Positions 47,929 through 55,672 of a stretch of 64,000 nt of DNA are shown in pieces. Position 1 is the stretch's first letter; the number at the start of each line of letters is the position of its first letter. This DNA comes from an uncultured Gemmatimonadota bacterium (GTDB lineage: Bacteria > Gemmatimonadota > Gemmatimonadetes > Gemmatimonadales > Gemmatimonadaceae). The stretch covers positions 62,001 through 126,000 of the forward strand of contig CAIRYG010000012.1 of the NCBI GenBank assembly GCA_903882745.1, given 5' to 3'. The notes beneath the pieces were generated by a model. That model was not told the DNA's origin. It made no database searches and saw nothing but the letters and a program-made list of their open reading frames with translations. A program made the position numbers and the translations under genes.

Positions 47929-48749
47929 GCATCCCAACCGGTCACCATTTCTGGAAGATGAGCGGGTCAGGGAATGACTTTCTCTTCTTTGATGCTCGCT
48001 CGGGCCCGCTCTCCGATATATCGGAGCCGGCCGTTATTGATCGGATCTGCGCCCGCGCAACAGGCGTAGGTTCTGATGGAGTTGTATTCATTCAAACCGA
48101 TACACAGCAAGACTTTAGGATACGTTACTTCAACCGAGATGGGAGCCTTGGCGAGCTCTGCGGCAACGCCTCGCTCTGCAGTACTCGGCTTGCTTCTGAG
48201 CTCGGGATTGTGGGCCCAGGGGAGTTTTCCTTCGCGACCGACGCCGGCGCGATATCGGCCCGATTTGTAGACGGCGAGCCCCAGATCGACCTGCAGCCCC
48301 CGACGGTGGTGACCCCGGACTACACGCCGATCGCACGCGCCGATGGCGAGCGCCGCCTTGGGTTTGCTGATACTGGAGTCCCGCATGTTGTTGTCCTGCT
48401 TGATGATACGTCGGATGCCGACGTCCTGGGACGCGGGGCGTTCCTCAGGAATCATCCAAGTCTCACGGCGGGCGCGAACGCGAACTTTGTAGCCCCAGCC
48501 AGCGACGGGACCTTTACGATCCGGACCTTTGAGCGCGGCGTCGAGGCTGAGACGTTGGCCTGTGGAACTGGGGCGGTCGCGGCGGCAATCCTACTGGAAT
48601 CCTGGGGACTCAGCGGCCCAGAGTCGCGCCTGCGGACGCGGTCCGGCAAGACCCTGACCGTGTCGTTGCGCCATGGCGATGGCGCCATCACGCCGTCGCT
48701 GAGCGGTGAGGCACGGATCGTCTTTACGGGGCAGCTGGCCGAGATCTGA
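47925..48749 (+). CDS. dapF: Diaminopimelate epimerase
   Basis: A 274-residue PLP-independent epimerase converting LL- to meso-diaminopimelate for lysine and peptidoglycan. WKMSGSGNDFLFFD is the N-terminal signature. The two catalytic Cys are C79 (ELCGNAS) and the Cys in ETLACGTGAVAAAI. The first motif reads GNAS where GNGA/GNGL is usual. GTG 47925 overlaps the upstream stop; the 47889 track start is in another gene. Last plus-strand gene before the strand switch. Confidence 0.92.
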   Translation: MSIPTGHHFWKMSGSGNDFLFFDARSGPLSDISEPAVIDRICARATGVGSDGVVFIQTDTQQDFRIRYFNRDGSLGELCGNASLCSTRLASELGIVGPGEFSFATDAGAISARFVDGEPQIDLQPPTVVTPDYTPIARADGERRLGFADTGVPHVVVLLDDTSDADVLGRGAFLRNHPSLTAGANANFVAPASDGTFTIRTFERGVEAETLACGTGAVAAAILLESWGLSGPESRLRTRSGKTLTVSLRHGDGAITPSLSGEARIVFTGQLAEI

Positions 48750-48809
48750 AGCCATCGGTTCGACCATTCGAACCAGGAACGCAGGAAAGGGCGCCCCAAA
48801 ACATCAAAA

Positions 48810-48847
48810 CGAGTGGAATTGTGGGGATTTCCACAGTTCTCCACTCG
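48810..48847 (+). terminator. Nested hairpin after dapF, next to dif
   Basis: Outer arms CGAGTGGA (48810-48817) and TCCACTCG (48840-48847) enclose inner arms TGTGG (48820-48824) and CCACA (48831-48835). It lies 60 nt after the dapF stop and 3 bp from the dif-like site. There is no T-run, so it may be a terminator or a structural element. Confidence 0.55.
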
Positions 48848-48850
48848 TGT

Positions 48851-48878
48851 AGTTTACATAATACATATTATACGTAGT
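48851..48878 (-). other. dif: dif-like chromosome dimer resolution site (XerC/XerD target)
   Basis: Read on the minus strand, the 28 bp are an 11-bp XerC-type arm ACTACGTATAA, a 6-bp centre TATGTA and an 11-bp XerD-type arm TTATGTAAACT. By my hand alignment against sites recalled from memory, this matches B. subtilis dif at 24 of 28 positions, with the XerD arm identical, and E. coli dif at 20 of 28. It is an AT-rich island in GC-rich DNA and lies in the only convergent gene junction of the window, as expected at a replication terminus. A Xer recombinase is at 30431-31342. Confidence 0.85.
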
Positions 48879-48900
48879 TGATTGGCGGGCATTTCAACCC

Positions 48901-48950
48901 AAAAATAGTCGGCCCCCAGTTCAAGGATTACTTGAACCTAGGGGCCGACT
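48901..48950 (-). terminator. Intrinsic terminator for the TPR gene
   Basis: Arms AGTCGGCCCC (48907-48916) and GGGGCCGACT (48941-48950), plus inner GTTCAAG/CTTGAAC, form a long stem with a small internal loop. On the minus strand it is followed by ATTTTT, a classic terminator for the gene at 49000-49662. Confidence 0.82.
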
Positions 48951-48999
48951 CTCGTTTACAGTCTAACCAGCCGCCGATCGCCAGCGGCCAACAACCGTC

Positions 49000-49662
49000 T
49001 TACTTCTTCCCCTCGAGCTCACCCAAACGAACCCGAGCCTCGGCAAGGACCGGCGACTCCCGCTTCGCGGCCAGGTCCGACCAGAGCTTCTTGGCCTCTT
49101 CGGTCTTGCCAGCCAACGTCAGCGCACGGGCCGCGTCGGCCGAATACACATCCTTGTCGGCGGCAAACGACGTTCTGGCGGCCGCGTCCTGGAAGGCCTT
49201 GGCGGCCTCCACGTACTTCTTGCCGTCCAGCAGCCCTTCGCCAATCAACGCCTGAAGCGGCGCGTTGAAGGGGCCGGAAGCCGACGAGCCCTGAGCCTTC
49301 TGAAGGGTCTTCACCCCCTCGTCAAACTTGCCTTCCTGGAACAGGACCTGCGCCAGCATCATCGAACCCTGTACACCGGCGGGCGTGTCCGAGTAGCGCT
49401 CCACAAGCTTCTGCAGGTCGCTCTTGGCCAGCGCGGCGTTCCCCTGGAAGAACGCCGATGCGGGGTTGGCCAGCGCGAGCTCCGCCTTGTTTTCGTTGGC
49501 GTGCTTCTGCTGCTGCCACAGGTAAATACCGCCCGCTACCAGCGCGACGCCGACCGCGGCAATGCCGAGTTCGCGGCTACGTGAGCGCATCGAATCGAGC
49601 AGCGATTCGGCATGGAGTTCGAGATCCATCGGCGGCTTGGCCGCATCTCCGGTCTTGGTCAT
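49000..49662 (-). CDS. TPR membrane protein, YfgM-like
   Basis: A 220-residue protein with one N-terminal helix (about 33-50, GIAAVGVALVAGGIYLW) after a polar lead, then a tetratricopeptide-type helical domain (FFQGNAALAKSDLQKLVERYSDTPAGVQGSMMLAQVLFQEGKFDEGVKTLQKA...). This is the layout of YfgM-like proteins, which sit at the Sec translocon or carry substrates in the periplasm. Function here is inferred. It is monocistronic, with a strong terminator; 161 bp upstream contain no gene. Confidence 0.8.
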   Translation of the reverse strand: MTKTGDAAKPPMDLELHAESLLDSMRSRSRELGIAAVGVALVAGGIYLWQQQKHANENKAELALANPASAFFQGNAALAKSDLQKLVERYSDTPAGVQGSMMLAQVLFQEGKFDEGVKTLQKAQGSSASGPFNAPLQALIGEGLLDGKKYVEAAKAFQDAAARTSFAADKDVYSADAARALTLAGKTEEAKKLWSDLAAKRESPVLAEARVRLGELEGKK

Positions 49663-49823
49663 CTGTCGTCTGTGATTGGGAACGTCCCGACGCCGTGAAT
49701 CGACCTCACGAGCAGGCCGACGCGGACGACGGTTCTATACGGATTCAGCGCAACCTCTGAAGCTAATCTGGGCGAGGCACAAACGGCAGTCTCCCTGCCC
49801 CCGGAGCCTCCGTCCTCCATCAG

Positions 49824-50156
49824 CTACCTCACGTGCGTGTACATCAGCCCGAGAATCTCGTCGTACATCGCGTCGGCCTCGGCCGGACTGCCCTGAATGG
49901 CCTTGGCGGCGCAGTGCCGGAGATGGTGGCGCATCAGCTCCTTACCTACCCCTCGCAATGCCTCCTGGGCGGCCGAAATCTGCACCAGAATGTCGGCGCA
50001 ATAGCGCCCGTCATCGACCATTTTGGCGATGCCGCGCACCTGCCCCTCGATCCGACTGAGCCGCGCGAGGTTCTTGGCCTTGTCGCTCGGATCAACACGA
50101 TGGGCCTTGCGGGGCGCCGGCGTCCGAGCCGTGCCGAGCTTCTTTTTCGCTGTCAT
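49824..50156 (-). CDS. csoR: CsoR family copper-sensing repressor
   Basis: A 110-residue DUF156/CsoR helical repressor. The copper fingerprint is complete: C53 (DGRYCADIL), H78 and C82 (HHLRHC), spaced 25 and 4 apart as in Mycobacterium CsoR. It has a basic N-terminal tail of about 25 residues. It starts 3 nt after copA, so it is co-transcribed. It should repress the copA promoter and lose DNA binding on Cu(I), giving autoregulation. Confidence 0.93.
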   Translation of the reverse strand: MTAKKKLGTARTPAPRKAHRVDPSDKAKNLARLSRIEGQVRGIAKMVDDGRYCADILVQISAAQEALRGVGKELMRHHLRHCAAKAIQGSPAEADAMYDEILGLMYTHVR

Positions 50157-50159
50157 CTG

Positions 50160-52472
50160 TTATCGCCTCACGGCGCGCCTGAGGCGCAGGCTGTTGGTGA
50201 CCACGCTGACCGAGCTCAGCGCCATCGCCGCGCTCGCAAGGATCGGACTGAGTTGGATGCCGAACCAGGGGTACAAGGCGCCCGCAGCCACCGGGATCCC
50301 GACGGCGTTATAGGCGAACGCCCAGAACAAGTTCTGGCGCATTGTGGCCATCGTCGCGCGTGACAGTTCAATGGTGTCGGCGACCGCCCCGAGGTCTGCG
50401 CGCATGAGCGTGACATCGGCGGCCTCGACCGCAATGCCAGAGCCCGCACCAATCGCCATGCCGACGTCAGACTGGGCGAGCGCGGGCCCGTCGTTGATCC
50501 CGTCGCCAATCATCGCGACCACCGCACCGGCCTGCTGGCGACGCGAGATCTCGTCGCGTTTTCCCGCCGGCAACACGCCGGCCACCACCTCGGTGATGCC
50601 AGCGGCGCGTGCGATCGACTCCGCGGCAGCACGCTGATCGCCGGTGAGCATCACTACATGAAGCCCCATCGCTTTCAGGCGGCGCACCGCGTCGGCCGAA
50701 CTTGGCTTGATCCGGTCGGCAATGGCGACAAGCCCCGCGAGCTTCCCGTTCTGCGCCACATACACCACGCTGCGCCCTTCACTGCTCTGCTGCGCGGCTG
50801 CCTCGGTGAGCGGAGAGATGTCGACCGACCAATCGGCCATGAGCGCGGCATTGCCGACCGCAACGGCGCCACCGTTCGAAACACCGATCGCCCCCTGCCC
50901 CGCGATGGCTTCGAATGACGTGGCCTTCGCGACCGCGACTCCCGAACGTGTCGCTTCAGCGACAATGGCGGTCGCGAGCGGATGCTCCGACCAGCTCTCG
51001 ATGGTCGCGGCAATCCGGAGTACCTCGTCGCGCGTCGCGGTGGACGGTGCGACACTCACGTGCACCACCGCGGGCTTCCCCTCGGTGATGGTGCCGGTCT
51101 TGTCGAATACCACGGTTGTGAGTTGCGCCGCGCGCTCGAGTGCGGCGCCCCCTTTAATCAGCAGGCCCAGCTCGGCGCCTCGTCCGGTCGCGACCATGAC
51201 GGCAGTCGGGACGGCGAGTCCCATCGCACAGGGGCACGCGATAATCAGCACCGCAACCGACGCGGCAATCGCGCGCACGAGTCCCTCACTGCCAACAACA
51301 GCGTACCAGGTGCCAAAGGTAATGAGTGCAATGACGAGCACCGTGGGCACGAAGATCGCGCTGATACGATCGGCGAGTCGCTGAATGGGAGCGCGCGTGG
51401 CCTGTGCGTCGCGCATCATCTGTACGATTCTCGCGAGCGTTGACTCGGCGCCGACCGTGGTGGCCGTCAGCTCAAAGGCTCCGGTGCTGTTGACCGTGCC
51501 TCCCGTGACCGAATCGCCTGGCGTCTTGCTCACCGGCATCGGTTCGCCGGTCAGCATCGATTCATCAATGGCGCTCCGGCCGGCGATGATGTCGCCGTCG
51601 ACGGGAATGCGCTCGCCCGGGCGCACGATCACGACATCACCACGCACCACGCTGGCGACGGGAACGTCAGATTCTTCGCCCCCGCGTCTGACGCGAGCGG
51701 TTGCCGGCTGGAGATCAACCAGTCGTTTCAACGCGCGCGCGGTGATTCCCTTGGCGCGCGCTTCGAGCGCATTCCCCACGAGAATCAGCGCAATGATGAC
51801 GACGACCGCTTCGTAGTACAAATCGGGAGCGACGCCCCCGCGCATAAACCAATGCGGCGCAACGGTCGCACACAGCGAGTACAGATAGGCTGCGCCGGTA
51901 CCAAGAGAGATGAGTGTGTTCATATCCGCCGCGCCATGCCGTGCGGCGGTCCAGGCTCGCGCGTAGAAATGCCGGCCGGCCCAGAGCATGACGGTGGTCG
52001 TGGCGATGAGCATCACCCACGGGGTGAGCGCGCCGTCCATACTGCGTCCCATCGGCACGAGCATCATGCCGAGTCCAACGATCAGCGCAGCCACACCCTT
52101 GTTGCGGTAGTCACGGTATTCGGCGTCGCGTGCAACTTCTTGCCGGTCTTGTTCATCGGCGGCGGACTCGTCAAACCGCGGCAGTTCGGCGGCGTATCCG
52201 ATGGCCGAGATTCGGTCGGCAAGGGCCTGCGGCGCGACCGTGGCCGGGTCGTAGGAGATCGTGGCCGAGTTGGTGAGCAGATTGACGACCGCGCTGGACA
52301 CGCCTGGCGCAGCGTCGAGCGCTGCCTGCACGCGCCCGACGCAGGCGGCGCAGTGCATCCCGGAAACGGTGACGTGCACCGATTTGTCGGTGGGAGCGGC
52401 CGCGCGTTTGGGCGCAGCAGGCGGCGGAGGCGGGGCGCTGGGAGCGCCGATGACGGGAAGTGCGCGGGCCAT
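50160..52472 (-). CDS. copA: Cu(I)-exporting P-type ATPase
   Basis: A 770-residue P1B-1 ATPase. One N-terminal HMA domain ([12 protein letters not shown]41/C44) follows a Pro/Ala-rich lead of 30 residues. The pump core shows TGE (308-310), the CPC transport site (413-415), DKTGT phosphorylation loop (D457), SEHPLA, MLTGD and [16 protein letters not shown]. It exports Cu(I) from the cytosol. Operon copA-csoR, with a CsoR-type operator over its promoter. Confidence 0.96.
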   Translation of the reverse strand: MARALPVIGAPSAPPPPPAAPKRAAAPTDKSVHVTVSGMHCAACVGRVQAALDAAPGVSSAVVNLLTNSATISYDPATVAPQALADRISAIGYAAELPRFDESAADEQDRQEVARDAEYRDYRNKGVAALIVGLGMMLVPMGRSMDGALTPWVMLIATTTVMLWAGRHFYARAWTAARHGAADMNTLISLGTGAAYLYSLCATVAPHWFMRGGVAPDLYYEAVVVIIALILVGNALEARAKGITARALKRLVDLQPATARVRRGGEESDVPVASVVRGDVVIVRPGERIPVDGDIIAGRSAIDESMLTGEPMPVSKTPGDSVTGGTVNSTGAFELTATTVGAESTLARIVQMMRDAQATRAPIQRLADRISAIFVPTVLVIALITFGTWYAVVGSEGLVRAIAASVAVLIIACPCAMGLAVPTAVMVATGRGAELGLLIKGGAALERAAQLTTVVFDKTGTITEGKPAVVHVSVAPSTATRDEVLRIAATIESWSEHPLATAIVAEATRSGVAVAKATSFEAIAGQGAIGVSNGGAVAVGNAALMADWSVDISPLTEAAAQQSSEGRSVVYVAQNGKLAGLVAIADRIKPSSADAVRRLKAMGLHVVMLTGDQRAAAESIARAAGITEVVAGVLPAGKRDEISRRQQAGAVVAMIGDGINDGPALAQSDVGMAIGAGSGIAVEAADVTLMRADLGAVADTIELSRATMATMRQNLFWAFAYNAVGIPVAAGALYPWFGIQLSPILASAAMALSSVSVVTNSLRLRRAVRR

Positions 52473-52474
52473 GT

Positions 52475-52495
52475 GGATACCCTCGGGTGGTATCC
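52475..52495 (-). promoter_or_regulatory. Second CsoR-like dyad in the copA leader
   Basis: GGATACC (52475-52481) and GGTATCC (52489-52495) flank 7 nt. The ATACC-N7-GGTAT geometry equals that of the main CsoR operator, centred 28 bp away. It lies between the expected transcript start and the ribosome site, so it may be a second operator or a hairpin covering GAGGG. Confidence 0.5.
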
Positions 52496-52501
52496 GGAAT
52501 G

Positions 52502-52530
52502 ATAATACCCCCTAGGGGTATATCAAGTCA
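52502..52530 (-). promoter_or_regulatory. copA promoter with CsoR operator
   Basis: The near-perfect palindrome ATACCCCCTAGGGGTAT (52505-52521) is a typical CsoR box. On the minus strand TATTAT (52507-52502) is the -10, and a weak TGACTT lies 17 nt upstream as -35. The operator fills the spacer, so CsoR binding would exclude polymerase. Confidence 0.82.
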
Positions 52531-52552
52531 GTGTTCTCCTGACTGGCGTGTC

Positions 52553-52984
52553 CTATTGGGTACAGAGGTAGCCGAGTGCGACCCCTGAGTAGTTGCTGGT
52601 GAAGACCGTTCCGAAGCCGGGGATTTTGGGTGCGCTGTGGTTCATCACTTTTGTCCCAGCGAGGTCGCTGAAGGTGGTGCTTTCCAATACCGCGATCCGA
52701 CGCTTGGCGCAATCGAACTTGGCCGTGGCGCGCGAGAGGACGACTTTGCCTTGCGGGGTTTCGTAGGGCTTGGAGTAGGGCATCTGCATCGTGGCGGTGA
52801 TGATGCCGTCCTTTCCCTTTTTGACGCTTTTGGCGTCGAGCAGCACGGTGTTTCCGGTAGAGGTCTTGCCGATGTCTTTCCAACGCCCCGGCTTCTCGGC
52901 CTGTGCACGGCCCTGCGCGACCGCGTGGGTCGAACTGACCACGATGGTCGTGATAAGAAGGAGAAGGCGGCAACGAACAGACAT
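52553..52984 (-). CDS. Secreted surface-adhesin-E-like protein
   Basis: A 143-residue protein with a signal peptide (about 1-24, LLLLITTIVVSSTHAVAQG). The mature part, RWKDIGKTSTGNTVLLDAKSVKKGKDGIITATMQMPY...KFDCAKRRIAVLESTTFSD...GYLC, follows the pattern of the 'surface-adhesin protein E' family, with two Cys that probably pair. That resemblance is from memory and moderate. ATG 52984 is chosen because the longer track ORFs start inside neighbouring sequence. It is preceded by the hairpin at 53043-53069. Confidence 0.7.
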   Translation of the reverse strand: MSVRCRLLLLITTIVVSSTHAVAQGRAQAEKPGRWKDIGKTSTGNTVLLDAKSVKKGKDGIITATMQMPYSKPYETPQGKVVLSRATAKFDCAKRRIAVLESTTFSDLAGTKVMNHSAPKIPGFGTVFTSNYSGVALGYLCTQ

Positions 52985-53042
52985 AAGACCTCGATGCGAA
53001 GGTTTGGGATAGCTATCAAAACGTACCTCGCACAACGAACGA

Positions 53043-53069
53043 GGGCCACCGTCGGATTGACGGTGGCCC
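53043..53069 (-). terminator. Hairpin between the two small secreted-protein genes
   Basis: GGGCCACCGTC and GACGGTGGCCC are perfect 11-base complements around GGATT. An outer GTACCT/AGGTAC pair also matches. It follows the stop of the upstream gene by 31 nt on the minus strand. There is no T-run; it may attenuate rather than fully terminate. Confidence 0.65.
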
Positions 53070-53100
53070 CCAGGTACGCACTGCCTTGTTCCGCTTGAGA

Positions 53101-53454
53101 CTACGGATTGGCGCAGGTCACGCGGTCGGCGTACGGAGCCGTGGTCACGTGCATGTTGCAGATGTAGCCGACGGCGGCCTTGCCGGCGACGCCATTGACC
53201 AAGCTGGTGGTGGTCTTGGTCGTGGTGACGGTCCACGTCGTCACGCGGTTCGTGGCTACTCCGCCCTTCGCCGTATTGCGCGCCCACGCCTTGGCCGTCT
53301 CGGTGCCGGTGATGGTGCCGGAATCCGTGCTGAACTTCTTGAGCGCGGTGACTTCAATGCGGACCTCGCCAGCCCCAGGGGCCGGAAGGACGTACGCATG
53401 CGCCATAAAAGCGGACGCGGCAACAGCAGCAACAGCGGCAAGCTTGATCAGCAT
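53101..53454 (-). CDS. Small secreted protein, unknown function
   Basis: A 117-residue product with a clear signal peptide (MLIKLAAVAAVAASAFMAHA) and a Thr/Val-rich, probably beta-stranded mature part of about 97 residues. It ends with two Cys (YICNMHVTTAPYADRVTC) that could form a disulfide. I do not recognise a family. ATG 53454 has GAGAGAG upstream; the longer track start would translate the GC-rich leader. The leader carries a hairpin and a 10-base C/G run. Confidence 0.65.
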   Translation of the reverse strand: MLIKLAAVAAVAASAFMAHAYVLPAPGAGEVRIEVTALKKFSTDSGTITGTETAKAWARNTAKGGVATNRVTTWTVTTTKTTTSLVNGVAGKAAVGYICNMHVTTAPYADRVTCANP

Positions 53455-53481
53455 AGATCTCTCTCCGAGTGCGTGGGGAGT

Positions 53482-53491
53482 CCCCCCCCCC
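53482..53491. repeat. Homopolymer tract (C10 on plus, G10 on minus) in a leader
   Basis: Ten consecutive C on the plus strand, 28 nt upstream of the ATG of the small secreted gene. Such tracts slip during replication and can change expression; they are also prone to sequencing error. Confidence 0.6.
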
Positions 53492-53500
53492 GTGGGATTC

Positions 53501-53522
53501 GGGGGCCATATCGTTGGCCCCC
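53501..53522 (-). promoter_or_regulatory. Leader hairpin upstream of the small secreted-protein gene
   Basis: GGGGGCCA and TGGCCCCC form an 8-bp stem with a TATCGT loop. It lies between a TATTAT box (minus, 53570-53565) and the gene, so it would be in the 5' UTR. Confidence 0.5.
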
Positions 53523-53564
53523 AGTTGGGATGGGAGAAAACCAAGTTTCCCCGAGCCCGCGCTT

Positions 53565-53570
53565 ATAATA
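53565..53570 (-). promoter_or_regulatory. Candidate -10 box for the small secreted-protein gene
   Basis: TATTAT on the minus strand, about 110 nt upstream of the ATG. No matching -35 is visible. The sequence is also TATAAT on plus (53564-53569), but nothing downstream on plus would use it. Confidence 0.35.
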
Positions 53571-53614
53571 TGCGAGCCAAATGGGTTCGGCGCGAGTGCT
53601 GGGAGTCACCCGTA

Positions 53615-53633
53615 GCGGGTGACCTAAGTCACA
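53615..53633 (-). terminator. Hairpin downstream of tRNA-Arg
   Basis: GTCACCCG and CGGGTGAC form a perfect 8-bp stem with a 3-nt loop, 18 nt after the tRNA 3' end on the minus strand. It probably bounds the apt-tRNA transcript. Confidence 0.5.
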
Positions 53634-53650
53634 CTCGTGAAACGACGAAG

Positions 53651-53724
<74 letters not shown>

Positions 53725-53742
53725 AGACTGCTTCAAGAAAAG

Positions 53743-54282
53743 CTAATACCTCAGCAGGCAGTCCACGCGCCGATCGCCCATGAGGCTACGCCCATCCAAA
53801 AACCCCAGCTCCATCAGGAACCCGCAGAGCACCACGGTTCCCCCCGCCCGCGCAACCAACCGGCACGCCGCCGCCGCTGTTCCGCCGGTCGCGAGGACGT
53901 CATCTACGATCATCACGCCGCGCGAGCCCGTGAACGCATCGGCGTGGACCTCCAGCGTATCGGTGCCGTACTCCAGCGCGTACCGCTCGCTCACGGTCAC
54001 CCCAGGTAACTTTCCGGGCTTTCGCATCGGAACAAACCCGGCACCAAGTGCCTGTGCCACCGGCGCGCCAAAAATAAAGCCGCGGCTCTCAATCCCCACG
54101 ACATGTGTGACGTCCGCGGCGCGCGCCCAGTCGGCCATCGCGTCGGTCACCTCATGGAACAGCGCCGCGTCGAGGAGGAGCGGCGTGATGTCCTTGAACA
54201 CAATCCCCGGCTTCGGGAAGTCAGGGACGTCGCGCACCGCCGCACGGACCCGTTCCTCAAGTCGCTGCATCAGCTCGTCCAC
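53743..54282 (-). CDS. apt: Adenine phosphoribosyltransferase
   Basis: A 179-residue type-I PRTase salvaging adenine to AMP. Blocks: DVPDFPKPGIVFKDITPLL, GIESRGFIFG, RKPGKLPG, LEVHADAF and the PRPP motif VMIVDDVLATGGTAAA. Its start overlaps the end of pcm by 13 nt. Confidence 0.96.
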   Translation of the reverse strand: MDELMQRLEERVRAAVRDVPDFPKPGIVFKDITPLLLDAALFHEVTDAMADWARAADVTHVVGIESRGFIFGAPVAQALGAGFVPMRKPGKLPGVTVSERYALEYGTDTLEVHADAFTGSRGVMIVDDVLATGGTAAAACRLVARAGGTVVLCGFLMELGFLDGRSLMGDRRVDCLLRY

Positions 54283-54926
54283 CCATGCTCGCCGAGCAAT
54301 GGCACAAATCGCATCGGCCCAAGCTCAGCTTTCTCAAAGGCATCGCCGACGCGCGTCACCTGAATCAGTTTCTGCTCTTCACGGGTCCCCACCGGGATCA
54401 GCATACGCCCGCCGTCTGCCAGCTGCTCCAGCAATGGCACCGGAATGTCAGGACTCGCCGCGCCCACCAGGATCACATCGTAGGGCGCATGCGCCTTCCA
54501 CCCGTGCGTCCCATCGCCAAGCAGGAGCGAGACGCGCTCCACACCGGCGGCGGCGATCGCGGTGCGCGCATTCTCCAACAGCGGCGCGATCCGCTCGACG
54601 CTAAACACCTGCGCCGCGAGATGCGCGAGGAGCACGGTCTCGAATCCACTCCCCGTGCCAATCTCCAGCACCTTCTCGCTGCCGGTGAACTTGATCAGCT
54701 GCAAATAATACGCGTGGACCATCGGCTGGCTAATGGTCTGCCCATTGCCGATGGGGAGCGGCGTGTCTTCATACGCACGGTGCGCTACACCAGTTGGGAC
54801 AAAGAGGTGACGCGGCGTATTCTCGAACGCTTTTAACACGGCGAGGTCGGTAATCCCCTTCCCGCGCAGCTCTTCTACCAAGCGTCGGCGCGCACCGCCG
54901 AACTGCCGACCTACGGGGCTCTCCAC
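54270..54926 (-). CDS. pcm: Protein-L-isoaspartate O-methyltransferase
   Basis: A 218-residue SAM-dependent repair enzyme for isoaspartyl damage. PRHLFVP, GNGQTISQPMVHAYYLQLI, SAM loop VLEIGTGSGFETVLLAHLA and GWKAHAPYDVILVGAA are typical. I start at GTG 54926, overlapping the surE stop by 16 nt, which gives normal length; the track start 55082 is inside surE. The surE-pcm pair is common. Confidence 0.92.
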   Translation of the reverse strand: MESPVGRQFGGARRRLVEELRGKGITDLAVLKAFENTPRHLFVPTGVAHRAYEDTPLPIGNGQTISQPMVHAYYLQLIKFTGSEKVLEIGTGSGFETVLLAHLAAQVFSVERIAPLLENARTAIAAAGVERVSLLLGDGTHGWKAHAPYDVILVGAASPDIPVPLLEQLADGGRMLIPVGTREEQKLIQVTRVGDAFEKAELGPMRFVPLLGEHGWTS

Positions 54927-55672
54927 CAGTCCGCCGCGTCGTCCAACCGCGCCTGATGCGTGATATCGAGATGCAACGGCGTCACGGAGATGTAGCCGTC
55001 CTGGATCGCCGCAATGTCGGTCCCTTCGTCTTGCTCCCAGGTCACGGAGCCGCCGCCGATCCAATAGATCGGGCGTCCCCACGGATCCTTCATCTTGGCG
55101 ATGGAGTCATTAAATACCCGCTTCCCGAGCTTGGTGAGCTTCACCCCTTTGATCTCCGCTGCGGCACAGGGCGGAATGTTCACATTCAGCAAGGTGAACT
55201 TCGGAAAGGCAGGGAGCGAGGTCAAATGCCTCAGCAGCGCCGCTAACGGATCCACCAACTGGTCGAGCGGCGAGTCGTCCACGCGCATCAGACGCCCCGC
55301 GTAGCTCACGGCAATCGAAGGAATCCCCATCGAGAGTCCCTCCATCGCGGCGGCCACGGTGCCGGAGTACAGCACGTCCTCGCCCATGTTGGGGCCGTGA
55401 TTGATGCCGCTCAACACGAAGTCCGGCTTGGTGGGCATCAGCGCCTGCACCGCCAACATCACACAATCCGTGGGCGTGCCGTCCACCTGCCACCGCCCCG
55501 TTGCCAACTCGATCGGGCGCACGGGATGGTGCAAGGTGAGCGAATGGCTCGTGGCACTCTGCTCGCGGTCGGGAGCAACGACAAAGACGTCGCCAAGCTG
55601 CCGCGCCGCACGCTCCAACGTCTCGATACCCTTCGCGAGAATTCCGTCGTCATTGCTCACCAAAAACAGCAC
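54911..55672 (-). CDS. surE: 5'/3'-nucleotidase SurE
   Basis: A 253-residue survival nucleotidase. Metal site LVSNDDGILAKGI (D8, D9), DREQSATSHSLTLHHP, LSGINHGPNMGEDVLYSGTVAAAMEG and the beta-rich TDIAAIQDGYISVTPL tail are diagnostic. It follows the MerR gene directly, as one operon. Confidence 0.96.
   Translation of the reverse strand: MLFLVSNDDGILAKGIETLERAARQLGDVFVVAPDREQSATSHSLTLHHPVRPIELATGRWQVDGTPTDCVMLAVQALMPTKPDFVLSGINHGPNMGEDVLYSGTVAAAMEGLSMGIPSIAVSYAGRLMRVDDSPLDQLVDPLAALLRHLTSLPAFPKFTLLNVNIPPCAAAEIKGVKLTKLGKRVFNDSIAKMKDPWGRPIYWIGGGSVTWEQDEGTDIAAIQDGYISVTPLHLDITHQARLDDAADWWRAP

Noticed and set aside
48820-48836. DnaA-box-like TTTCCACAG near the strand switch, suggesting an origin
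   Set aside because: It matches the DnaA box poorly, there is no cluster, and gene direction converges here (terminus) rather than diverging (origin).
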